Positions 33,941-45,118 of a stretch of 64,000 nt of DNA are shown here, one piece after another. Source of the stretch: Hevea brasiliensis (lineage: Eukaryota > Streptophyta > Magnoliopsida > Malpighiales > Euphorbiaceae); assembly GCF_030052815.1 (NCBI RefSeq), contig NC_079493.1, positions 56,525,191 to 56,589,190 on the forward strand, given 5' to 3'. Made by a program: the position numbers and the translations under genes. How positions within the stretch are numbered: the stretch's first letter is position 1; every line of letters starts with the position of its first letter. Under the pieces are notes generated by a model. It saw only the letters and a list, made by a program, of their open reading frames with translations. It ran no database searches and was not told the DNA's origin.

Positions 33941-34668
33941 AGAGAGAGGATGATGGAACTAATAATGTACCCAGAGAGCAGGTTAGGGGAGACCCTCCTG
34001 CCGAATGACTTGTGCATTTTTATTTTGAAATGAATCAAAGTCTTTTTATGTTCAATTTCTTGATAAGATCAGAAAGCATCCAAACCAAATTGCCTGAGTA
34101 CTTAATCGATTGAATGCAATTGAACATTAAACCCGAGAGCGGTTGTTAATCATAGGATATCAAGTTACTCCAAGAGATCGTAAAACATTACAAGTGAACA
34201 TGAGTTCGGATGGAGCCATGACCAAATATCAAATAAAACTTTAGAATATTAGAATTGTAAAGATTTGAAAATGACTTAATCTTTTTAAGGTCAGAACCAT
34301 TATTTAGAGACTGGATAAAACCTTAACTTCATTTGAGGAATATCTGGGCAATTCAAGCGAGAAACCCGATCACAACATTAGTCAAAAGGAATTTTGCGGT
34401 ATTTATACATAGAGAGATCGGAGAACAACAGCAGGCAAGATTGAATGGTCCGGAGATCTAATATAGACTCGAACTCATCAGATAAAGACCAAGGGATCGA
34501 AAAGCAATCTAACTTAAGCGTGAGATCGATTTGTTCCAGAGATGAACCATTTGTGAGTTTGGAAAAGCTACCTATGATCGGGACATTGGTCGAAAATGGA
34601 TAACACAATGAAGTTTCAATTTTAAAAGAACCTTGCATTCAAAGGTCGACCAAAATATGGTGTCTACA

Positions 34669-37083
34669 ATGAGTTTTATGTGAATGAGTTATGATTTTTC
34701 CCTTGCAATTGAGAAATTTGTGTATTGCTAACCCTTTGTGGGTTTTATGATAAATTGATTGTGATTATTTGATTTAAAAATCCTTGAAATTTGTTTTAAA
34801 ACCACAGCTAGCATGACAGTCTCTTTTGAAATCCCCCAGCAGTTATGGCTATTTGGGGTTTTATAATTAATTATGATTATGTCCCCAGAAAATGACCATA
34901 AGTGACCCAAAATGAGCCTTGAATCTGGATGTGGAAATTCTGGACCTGGCAGAGTGACCATGTGAACAGTAATAAAAAAATTGTCGTAACTCACTCTAGA
35001 AAATTCCAATTGACCTAATTCTTGAACCAATGCAAACTTGAGACATAGAACAAGAATTCTTATGAAGATCATAGAGCCCAAATTATGACTTTAATCCAAT
35101 CAAATTGCTAGGCAAAGTTAGTCTAACAAATCTATCTTAATGCTAAACTGAACCTGAAAAATGTGAAGGGTAGGCATCTGACCAGTTTTGGAAAAATTGC
35201 CATAACATAGGCTACAAAAATGTAAATTAGGTGATTCCAAAGCCACAATTCTCATAAGACGTAGAACTAAAAGCCTCATGTTTTGACTAAAACCTAGTTC
35301 TTAAGGTAAACTAGAGAAAATGTTAGACTAAGCTAAAAATGCCAAACCTAGAAATCCTTGCAGATTAGCTTTTTGGCCTGTGACCCCAGCATGGTTATTA
35401 AGTCATATTTTCTTCTACAAAACTCCAATTGAAGTGATTAAGAATGATTTGGAAACTTAAGACAAAGACCTAGAATATTGTTTCGGGGACTTGATCCTAA
35501 ATCTGGACATAAAAGGCTCGGATGTCAGATGTAAAATTGGGTAAATTCTGGAAAACATGGAATTTGTAGAGTTGGTGCACATGAATAGTAATTAGTAATT
35601 TGGTTATAACTAGAACTACAAAACTACAAATTAGGTGATTCAAAAAGTAAAATAAAGCTGAGACCAAGAGGAACAATTTTTATGAAGAGTACCTCACTAA
35701 ATTATGAATGAAACTAGGTAATATTTGGGTTCAAATGTCAAGGTACTGAGCTACCTAGAACCCAAAACTCATTGAAATTGCAAAGCTAACTTAGGGATGC
35801 ATTAGACATTCATGTAATGAGTTTTTGGCAATAGTTGAAATGAGTATTGAGACATTTTATTTGTGTGTTTTCTGTAAAAAAAGAGAGGCTGTAACGAACA
35901 AGGAGAAGTAAGTAAAGAAAAAGGAGATTCATTGAAGGTTTGTGCACAACTAACTTCCTTCTTTGTTTTTAACTTGAAATTGTTTTGAATGAGCTTTATA
36001 TGAATAAGTTATGATTTTTCCCTTGCAATTGAGAAATTTATGTGTTGCCAACCCTTTGTGGGTTTTATGATAAATTGATTGTGATTATTTGATTTAAAAA
36101 TCCTGAAAATTATTATAAAACCACAGTTAGCATCCCTTTCGGAATACCTCAGTAGTAAAGGCTATTTGGAGTTTTATAATTGATTATAATTATGTCTCCC
36201 ATTAATAATGGCTAGTGGGTGAGACTATATGAATACTCATTAGCTAGCTAGCCATCCATCATTAATAATGGTTAGTGAGGTTGATTTGCTTTGCCGTGGT
36301 ATACAACACGGTATTGATCTTGAAATTTGGTGTCATGGTCTAAACTGTGTGTTATTATTGACAACACTTATATATTGTGAATTATGAATTGTGAAATGTG
36401 ATTTCTATAAGTGATTCTATTAGTTTAAAAATACTATGATATTTTCATGGTTATACAACTTGTGGTTGGTTAAATTTGATAAATTAAGATTTATATTGAG
36501 TTTTAAATTTTTAAGTTGTGAACCATTGAGTGACATACTTAGCGATAGCTCTATATGTTGTCATAGGTAAAGAAAAAGGAAAAGCTGTTAAGTGAGCTTA
36601 TTGGGAGCATAGCTGGAGCAGTTCTTTTGAGGTTCTCGTTGGGTATATACTAGGTATACCCTTTGTAAATTCTTTTTAATGTATTTTGCAGCTATATGTA
36701 TAAATATTATAATATTAATTTGAGACTTATGTAAATGTAATTTTTATAATATTAAGTTTATTATCTTTAATGAATGTAACACTTAAAGTCAAATGTTTAC
36801 TTGAAATGTAAATGAATTATTATTATGCTTATGAAATGGATTAAAGAATATCTTTTACTTGATTTATATTACGATTTCAACAGGTTATAAATTTTGGGTT
36901 TGCTAAAGTTTTAAGCATCACCATGCAGTTTTTTTTTCACAAAATAAAAATAAAATAAAATGCTACGATCCATTTAAAATCCCTTATAGTATATCCAATG
37001 GATTTATTGGTAGGTGTAGTTCGGTAATTTGTTAGGTATACTATGGGATCATGTTATACCTTACAAAGGGGTAAGGTGTGATA
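34669..37083 (+). repeat. Tekay-type LTR fragment (plus) with internal duplication
   Basis: Lacks a recognisable LTR start but ends with the family pattern GGATCATGTTATACC and GTGTGATA at about 37083. A segment of about 210 bp beginning GAGTTTTATG (34671) recurs at 35991 (GAGCTTTATA), an offset of 1320 bp, so part of the LTR is present twice. No gene is supported; ORFs in it are chance frames. Confidence 0.7.
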
Positions 37084-37192
37084 GAGGATGAGGACAATGT
37101 GGGAATTGTGGGGGAACATTGGCTATTATTGGATTGGGGGAAAATCGAGGATGGTAGGTGTTTTATGAGGGACAAGGCTAATAAGTTTGTTT

Positions 37193-37930
37193 TTATATTG
37201 CATGCAACTCCCCTTCTCTTTTCTTTGTAGAATTTGCATTTCTTTTCATAGAACATTCTCCCATAGTTTCCCGAAGCCTTCCCAATATTAAGTTTGCTTC
37301 AATTCTCTCCCTGGTCTGAATAATGTCCGCAAAGCCATTAGAAGTGCTCCTGATCATCAAATTAAAATAAGGAGCTTTTAATGTTTCAATGAACAGGGAA
37401 TAAAGCTCATTATCTATCAGTGATGGATATACTTCTGTAGCTTTTTCTCTCCACATTTGAGCGTATTCCTTAAAACTTTCTCCTTCTTTTTGCACCAAAT
37501 TCTAGAGATCCCTCCTGGTTGAGGCCACATCACAGTTAAACTTGTATTGCTTCAGGAAAGCATTGACTAAGTCTTTCCAGAAGTGTAATTAACTCCTATT
37601 CAGCTGAACATACCAGCGTAGGGTTGGGCTAAAAATACTTTCATGGAAGAAATGAATAAGTAACTTGTCATCATCAGTTAGCGCTGACATTTTAGCTATA
37701 TAAGTAGCCAGATGAATCCGCGGATCTGTATTGCCACTGTACTTTTCAAACTCTGGAGTTTTGAATTTTGGAGGTACCACAACATCGGGCACTAACCGTA
37801 GAGCTGCCATAATAATTGAACCGTATATATTTAAACCTTCAATTGCCTTTAGACGCTCTTCTAGGGCTGTCAGCTTCTCATTCTCTAATTTCTCCTTTTC
37901 TTTTCCTATCCCGGTTAATCCATATGCCAT
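37193..37930 (-). pseudogene. Gag domain of Ogre/Tat-like Ty3/gypsy element
   Basis: One minus-strand frame with two internal stops (TAA and TAG between 37499 and 37588). In order it reads: coiled-coil-like EKEKLENEKLTALEERLKAIE, then VPDVVVPPKFKTPEFEKYSG, IHLATYIAKMSALTDDDKLLIHFFHES, LRWYVQL, then the gag C-terminal half with SFKEYAQMWREKATEV and LIDNELYSLFIETL. This is the retrotransposon gag domain (PF03732) in the form typical of the Ogre/Tat lineage. Proline-rich sequence follows toward 37084. It has no pol region here. The N-terminal part continues beyond the solo LTR at 41265-43087. Confidence 0.82.
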
Positions 37931-38054
37931 TCTTCCTAATGTGTTATGGACTAGTGGGTAATATTTAGCATAGGGAAGGGTTTGGTTATGGGGCTGGTTA
38001 ACAAGAAAAGTTGTTTCATTTACTTAAAATGTGGGAACTTATGGATTGGCGACT

Positions 38055-38059
38055 GCTAG
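38055..38059. repeat. Target-site duplication, left copy (GCTAG)
   Basis: Exact match to 41260-41264. Confidence 0.9.
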
Positions 38060-41000
38060 TGTAACACCCCTATTTGTATAGCCTGGTATATTTCACTGTT
38101 CCGGTGACCGGTGTCGGTCTGGATAATTAAGGGGATTAGAACCACACTTAAGACAACTAGAGAAGCCATAAATACAAATAATTAGTAATTGCCAATTAGT
38201 TAAGTATAAATAAGAAAAACAGAATATAAGAAGTTAAACGAGCCGAGAGTCACAGCGATGGGCGACCATCTCGGGAAGGACTGCGAAGTCATTTTAAACT
38301 CAAATTTCAAACCGTAAAATGTGACGCTGCAGTCCTTAGGACCCTTATAAACACAGTGGAAAAGAGAAAATCACGAAAAAGAATTGTTAAGTCAGTTAAA
38401 TAATTAGGTCAAGGAGCTGGAAGAAATATTGAATTATTTGCAAACCGGGATGAATCAACGATGGGCAATTTGGTCAATTGACCCCAAGAGCTGACTCCTG
38501 ACCTAACTGTCAAATAAAATCAGAGAAAAGAAAATTTCAGAATCGAAAATTAAATTTATTAGTAAGCTTATATGAAAGTGGTAGTAAGATTGAAATGCTT
38601 AAATGTGATTAAATACAATGAATTAGTGTGGTTAGGGTTTGAGACCTAGGGTTTTGAGGCAAAAATTTGGAGAAATGGGTAAATGATATGTTTGACCTAT
38701 TGTGAAGTGACAAATGGTCATTTGTGACCAAATGAGTTGTGTTGGAATGGTTGGAATTAAAGCTAAATTCGGAGGGAGTGTGGTCATGCTGCTGGCAGCA
38801 TGACCAAGTCAACTTTGAAGGACCAAAAATGAAATTTTACAACTCCAATTGGTATGGAACTAATTGGGGATGAAAATAGACACTAAATGAAACAATTTTT
38901 ATTTAGGAAGCATGCCCAAAAAGTGACCAAAACCTAGTGAACAAATTGACCAAAGTTGAAAAATTGCAGGCTGCCCTGTACAAACTGACCAAATGAACAG
39001 TGTTTGTTTATTTGGTCATAACTCGAGCTAGGCAGGTCAAAATGATCTGAAATGTTACCAGAGGTTAGATGAGATATAGACCTAAAACTTTCATGAAGGA
39101 AGCTTACCAAAATTCTGCTTGTAGGGTAACTTGAAAAATGACTAAATCCGGATTAGTGCAATTAAGGCCTGAAAAATGACCATTTGGGCAGTAGTTAGTT
39201 TTTTTACCATAACTCACTCAAAACAGGTCCAATTGACCTGAAAGTTTGACCATGAATAGTTAAGACCTATATCTACAAGTCTTATGAAGACACAAAAGCC
39301 CAGAAATGACCATAAGCAAGTCAAACAGCTTGCACAAATTCGGGTCCAAAAACTAGCCGAACCTAAAATGACCTAAAATGACCTAAAGTGACCAACTAGC
39401 AATAGTAAAATGACCAAAACTTGGTCTACATAACTCAGAATGATCTGAAATTTTGCCCTGCATGCAACAAGACATAGAACTATAAGTTCGTAGTTTTGAC
39501 CGAAACTCGAAAACCGAGAAAACTAGGTCATCCGGCTAGGTCAAACTAGTATCTTGGAATCCAGCAAATTGCAATAAAATGCAAAATACATAGAAATAAA
39601 TTTGGTAATATGTACCAACCCTAAAAGGCTATAAATGTGACATATTAGTAACATTAAAACCTAATTTACCTAGAATGCATCGAGGGTCGACATATTAGGT
39701 TGACTAAGCAAATAATAGAATTCAGTGAATTAATTATCAAGCATTATCGTTAGAGACAGTTTAAATGAGTACTGAAACACTTCAAATTGTGTTTCTCAGT
39801 TAGCAAAGACTCAGGGAAAGGGAAGGAAACACTGAGTCAAGGCCAGGAGACAGTTATCAGAGGTTTGTGCAAAACAGTTATTTCTTTTGAATTTTTCAAT
39901 TGAAATAAATTATGACTATTTGTATATTATTGTTTTCAATTATGGAAATGTGTTTGAATGGATACTTATTGCTTGAAAAGCATTGTAAATGGTTTGAAAC
40001 TGTAGAAAAATTTATTTAGTGTGATTTGTAAAAATTGAAGTTAATTATAAATTGTGTTGCCATTTTGTGAATGAAATTATGACTTTGGAAATTTATTGGA
40101 TTCTCACGAATCATTTGAATAAAATATTTGGAATTGATTTTGTGTTCACACTTAGCATGACAGTATCACATTATTCCTCCTCCATTTATGGGGTTGAGAT
40201 CATTTATTTTCCTCCCTCTCTGGCTTGCCAGTTGAGGTTGAGATCGGATGAGTGCTCATTATATAGCTAGCTTCCTCCCTCATTGATTTCGATTAGTGGG
40301 GTTGAGATTGCTTTGTCGTGGTGTACAATACGGCATTGATTGGAAATTTGTGTCATGGCTTAAGTTGTGTATGAATTGGCAACACTGTATTATTAAATTA
40401 TTTGACTAAATTGTGTTATTGTGAGCTTTGATAATTTGTGAAATGGAGTTTAAATTCTTATTGACATTCACTGTCTTTTGAATTTAACCATGTTTTGACT
40501 ATTGAGATTTATTGTGATATTGTGAAATGGAGTTCAAATTCTTTATGACATTCATTGTCTTGAATTTAACTATGGTTTAAGTATCCACTATTTATATGAC
40601 TTATGATTTGTGATTTAAAGTTGTATTTGGTTAATGTTGTGCACCACTGAGACATTATCTCAGCGATAGCTTTTCATTGCTGTCTCAGGTAGACAGACGG
40701 ACAGCGCAGCAGACTAGGCTGCCAGTGTATTCAGCGAGAGATCATCGGGTATATTGAGTATACCACATTTTGCATTTTGTACTGAAATGTATATTCACTG
40801 TATGTATATATTGTTCTTGATTTTGAGCAGTTGTAAATTAAAATTGTACATTAAAGTTGTAAAATAAATTATGAGTTATTTTGACTTGTAAAATTTTGTA
40901 TTATATTTCTTTTATCTCATCCTTTGAAAATACTGAAAAATTATTATGGAGTTGAGATTGAGAAATATATTTGAAGTGTTTTTTACAGGTTTTCTGAAGA

Positions 41001-41259
41001 ACTATTTTATTCAAAATACAGAGGGCACTCCGCTAAAATTTTTACAGAAATTTTTAATAATTCAAATGTGTTATTTCTTTCACTTAAGTTTAAAAAAATT
41101 TTAACACCTGTAAATAGTGCTCACCACTGTAAAAAAGAAGTAAGAAAAGTTTTAAAATCCCTTATAGTGTATTTAATGGGTTATCAGTAGACGAAGTTGG
41201 TAATTCATTAGGTATACTACGGGATCATGTTATGCCTTATAGAGGGGTAGGGTGTGACA
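38060..41259 (+). repeat. Tekay-type solo LTR, complete (3200 bp)
   Basis: Starts TGTAACACCCC and ends GGTGTGACA, with GCTAG directly repeated on both sides and no PBS, polypurine tract or coding region next to it. It is therefore a solo LTR left by LTR-LTR recombination of a Tekay-type element. It interrupts the Ogre/Tat-like gag. It holds the family blocks CTCCTCCATTTATGGGG (about 40177) and AGCGATAGCTTTTCATTGCTG (about 40662). Its short ORFs are not genes. Confidence 0.93.
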
Positions 41260-41264
41260 GCTAG
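41260..41264. repeat. Target-site duplication, right copy (GCTAG)
   Basis: Pairs with 38055-38059. Confidence 0.9.
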
Positions 41265-43087
41265 CTCAGTGTTCGGTTGTTGAAATGTGAAAGAAGTTAA
41301 AGCTTGGTCTTGGAAACATTAAGGATTTGACTCCCCAATTCTTAATGGTGGGGCACTTATTAACAGACTTAGATCACGAGGTGGGGCTGCCACTTCCTTA
41401 CTACGGGCCATCTCTCTCATCATTTTCATTAGCTTTGAGACTTGTTCTTTTAGCTCAGAAACTTATCCTTGTAGGCTTCGAACCTGCTCTTATTCTTCCA
41501 TTATCCTTCTTGTTCGGCTCGGGTTAAGTAAACTTTTAATGGGGCAATAGATTGCTTCACTGGGTTTGCTTTGTCTCGAGTAATGTTGACTTTTCCCTGC
41601 GAAGGGTATACTTATTAATTCATTTTACATAGCTCATCTTAATTAATTATCATTATTCTATTAAAAGCATACAGTGACAACATGATTGTCATGTCTACAT
41701 TTGTAAAAGGGTAATTTAAATCGTCGACCTAATGGTATCATTCAATAGTCTAACTATGAATAACGAAGTCATGTATGTGACATACATGGCTTTTCGCATA
41801 ACCCTAACGAGGATGGATCCTACGAGGGTTATGCTATTTATTCATCATTATCATCTCAAGGCACAAAACATATCTCACATCATTGTTGCATTAGAAACCT
41901 TAATTGTTCACAATAAAACATATTACAAAATTCAATTATTGTCTAAGTTTAGGAAGACTCTTCAAGATGCTATGACATTTCTTGAGGTATTCATACAATC
42001 TCTCTTATTGTCATGCTAGATCGAATGTACGCAGGGCATATTCTGATTTTGGTAATAACTCTTGTTTTCCTTAAGCGACCATCCTCTCTAGTCTGCTAAC
42101 ATTTTCCTTTAGTTTATAATAAGATTGCCCTGGCATTCTTTTTTAGCTTTTTCCTTAGAACACTCCTTCAGAATATAATTGATCAATTGTGCTTGCCAAT
42201 CAAATTCAATCTGTTTCATATTATTTTCTTACTTATACTTGGCCACTAGCATCTTCTAATGATTCAGCTCTTATTGTAATTTGTTGTTTTGCATCCTGAC
42301 CTCCTTTATTTTTCCCTTAGAGCATGGACTTCTCACGTTCCTACTGAGCTTTATACTTATCATATTTTAATTGTGTTTTTGCTACTTCTTCTCTGACTCT
42401 CTTTCTTTTTTTTTTTCACAGCTTGTCGAATGCATTGGGCTTACTGATCTTTCTCTGCTTCTAGCTGCTTAACTTGTTCCTTCAACTGTTGGTTCTCAAG
42501 CATCATACTTTGGAAGTGAATTTCCAACCTAGTACGAGCTTTTTCAGAGTAATCTTCAATAATGTTCCTCTAAGGCGATTTATTTTTAGGACCTATCAAC
42601 TTCGGAACCCTATATTCTCTATCTCTCTTTTCCCTCCACATGGGATAACCTTTTATCGTGTTAAGTCCCTAAGGTGACTGGTCCATCAAGGTTATTCTTT
42701 CCCAGGAGTTCTGTAAGGGCTTCAGTTCATCCCCTTTAGTGGCTTCATAATAGAAATGAACTAGAAAAAACTCCTTCCTGTGTGGAATGAACTGAATGGA
42801 ATCGAACTACCTTATTACTAGAGCTGGTAAGTAGCTTATGCATCCAGTCATCCCCACCAAAGGTATGAATTGATAATCTCCTGTTCCCAATAAGAAGGAT
42901 TGACCCGAATTCCACAACTTTCTCTAGTAATAGTTTGACTATCATAACTCAAAATAAACTCTTGCCATTGTGATTCATCTTCTCCCTCATTGTTATCTTC
43001 AACATCTTTTCGATGATAGGTTGATCAAGTACCAAGTCAACCCTTTGGTCTCGCGTGGTCCAAAATGGCTCAAGATCTAGAGACACA
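41265..43087 (-). pseudogene. Ogre/Tat-like gag N-terminal remnant
   Basis: Heavily decayed minus-strand sequence upstream of the gag domain at 37193-37930. Readable coiled-coil pieces include VSELKEQVSKLMKMMREMAR (about 41390-41460) and, near 42470-42560, LEIHFQSMMLENQQLKEQVKQLE. Such coiled coils are usual in the N-terminal part of Ogre/Tat Gag. Stops and frameshifts are frequent, and stretches such as 41650-42050 show nothing recognisable. The segment ends at 43088, where a Tekay-type LTR begins. Confidence 0.55.
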
Positions 43088-43822
43088 TGTAACACCCCAC
43101 TGTAGGTAGCTTCTTACATTCTACTGTTTCGATGACTAACATCTGTCCGGACAGTTGGAATGTCTAACACTACCCATAAATTTAAGTAAGGAGTCATGAT
43201 TTAAATTAATAAAGATCAAATAAGTTTGAAGAACAAATAAAAGAAGTGGAGTATAATTAGTTAAATGAGCACAAGACACAGTGATGGGTAACTCCATTGG
43301 GAAAAGGTGAACAAAGAACCCGGTAAGAGAAAAATTCAGTCAATTAAATTTAAAGATCCAACATTGACCAAAAGTGAGAGTTATTAAGTTAATAAAGTAG
43401 GATTAATTTAATTAATTAAGATTATGAAAATTAAACATAATTATAAAAATAGTCAAACCTAATGATTATATAGTTCAAAGTAATTACAATTTTGCCATTT
43501 CACTTACTTACAACTTTTCCATTAAAGCATTTAATTAATATAACTATCAAATAAAAGAGATAAACATCATTCAATAATCTTCATCTTCTTCCACCCAAAG
43601 TGCCATCCACTCTCTCTCCATCTTTCTCTCATTTTTCCTCCATTAAAGCTTAAAACCAAGCTTTAAAACCCTAAATTTCTCCCATATATCTTATAGGAAA
43701 TTGAGAGGAATTATATATTGAGCCCTAATTTGAAGAAAACAAGCAAAGGTTACAAGAAATTGGAAGATTGGTGAAAGAGGAGGATTTGCCAAGTTAGGTA
43801 AGTAGTGATTTAAGCTTGTTTT
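43088..43822 (+). repeat. Tekay-type LTR start, truncated
   Basis: Begins TGTAACACCCCACTG with the family pattern of a clustered CTGTTTCGATGAC and GTCCGGACAG motif, then breaks at 43823 where another LTR start occurs. No coding sequence. Confidence 0.75.
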
Positions 43823-45118
43823 TGTAACATCCTCATTTTAGCTAGTCCGTACAGTCTACTGTTCAGGTGACCAATGTCAGTCTGGGCAGCTAGAATGTTT
43901 GAAATTATAATTAGACTAAAGTGGGGAGTTATAAAGAAACTAAATAATGCTCATAAAAATTAAGAAAAACTTATAGGAATGAAATACACTAAGGTTAAAC
44001 GAGCCGAAATCCCAGTGATGAGTAACCCGAAGGGGAAGTGACGGTGAAGGCCGTTAATAACCCTAGACCCGGGGGAAAAATTATAAAATAATTTTGGGGA
44101 CTCCAGAGAAGGGTCATTGAGATTGTTATGGCATTAGAATGCCAATAAAATGCTTAAAAAAATTTTTCTATCGGTACACACAATTTTGGCTCTTTAAGCC
44201 CAACGGAGGGCATTTTGGTCATTTCATCTTCAGAGATGATTTTTGGCCAACTTGTCCAGTTAAATAAATAATTTATATGACATAAAATATGAATAAATGT
44301 TGTTAAAAATTTAATTAAAATTAAATAGACAAGAAAAGGATAGAAAATGAGAAAAAATGAGGATTTTGACATCATTATGATGTCATTACTATTCTGCCAC
44401 CCAATCAAATGTTGACACATGGCACTAATATGTTTAAAAAGAAAGCCTTATCCCTTTCTTCCTTGCCGTCTCCCTCCTCTCCCATTGTCCACCATTTTCA
44501 AGCTTTACAAAGCTTGATTTGCATGGTTTTTACCTAACTAAACCCTATGTTCCGAACACAAAAACTTGTTCTTTCATCTTGGTAAATCTTTTGGGAGCAA
44601 AAAGAAAAGAAAAAGAAGAACCCTAGCAAGTTGGAATTTCACTCCATTAAAGGTTAGTGACTTAAACTTGTTTTTCTCTTTAAATTCATGTTGAAGGAGT
44701 GGTAATTGATGCAAATTTGCAAGAAAATTTAGTAAACATTATGTGTATGTTTTGCTCTAAATTCCAGCAGCCTTGAACTTTGTAGTGTTTTGAAGAATTC
44801 TTAGAATTAAAGTGGTATAGTGGTTGCCCTTAACATTAATTTATTAGTTAGGATAGTGAAAGGTAAGTGAATGCAAGTTTTGAGATGGTTTAACCGAGTT
44901 AGGGTTTGAGCTTGAAATTGAGACTTGTTCATGTATTTGGTGAAAGAGAGTTTTAATGGTCAATTATTGATCATTTGGCTGTGTGTGAATAAAAAATGAA
45001 GTGGTTTCTGTAGTGGGAATTGAGTTTGGTATGGCTGCCCTTGGTGACCTGCAGGACTGGTTATGAGTCCAGCAGGTTTGGGCAGCAATAACTGGAATTG
45101 TAGAGGTTCAATTGGTGC
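43823..45118 (+). repeat. Tekay-type LTR start, truncated (sister of the LTR at 9398)
   Basis: Begins TGTAACATCCTCATTTTAGC, close to the LTR at 9398, and runs to CAATTGGTGC, where the minus-strand Tekay element begins (45119). The five bases before that element are GGTGC; the matching right copy is not visible because that element is truncated. Confidence 0.78.

Larger units (their letters stand above)
31987..34668 (+). mobile_element. PF04195-type non-autonomous retroelement, remainder
   Basis: Begins with a TATA box and short leader, then two pseudo-coding blocks, a purine-rich tract (AGAGAGAGAGAGGATGATGG, about 33937-33956) and about 700 bp of non-coding sequence ending GGTGTCTACA at 34668, a typical end of Tat-type LTRs. 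No protease, RT or integrase is present. Through the TSD around 9398-31981 its left part is probably 8648-9397. The LTR boundaries and TSD of this element could not be established. Confidence 0.55.

Noticed and set aside
32021..34010. Ordinary host gene with TATA box
   Set aside because: Coding blocks carry stops and frameshifts and resemble PF04195 retroelement ORFs; flanks are retroelement ends.
43818..43827. Target-site duplication for the LTR starting at 43823
   Set aside because: The right end of that LTR is not in view, so no partner can be tested.
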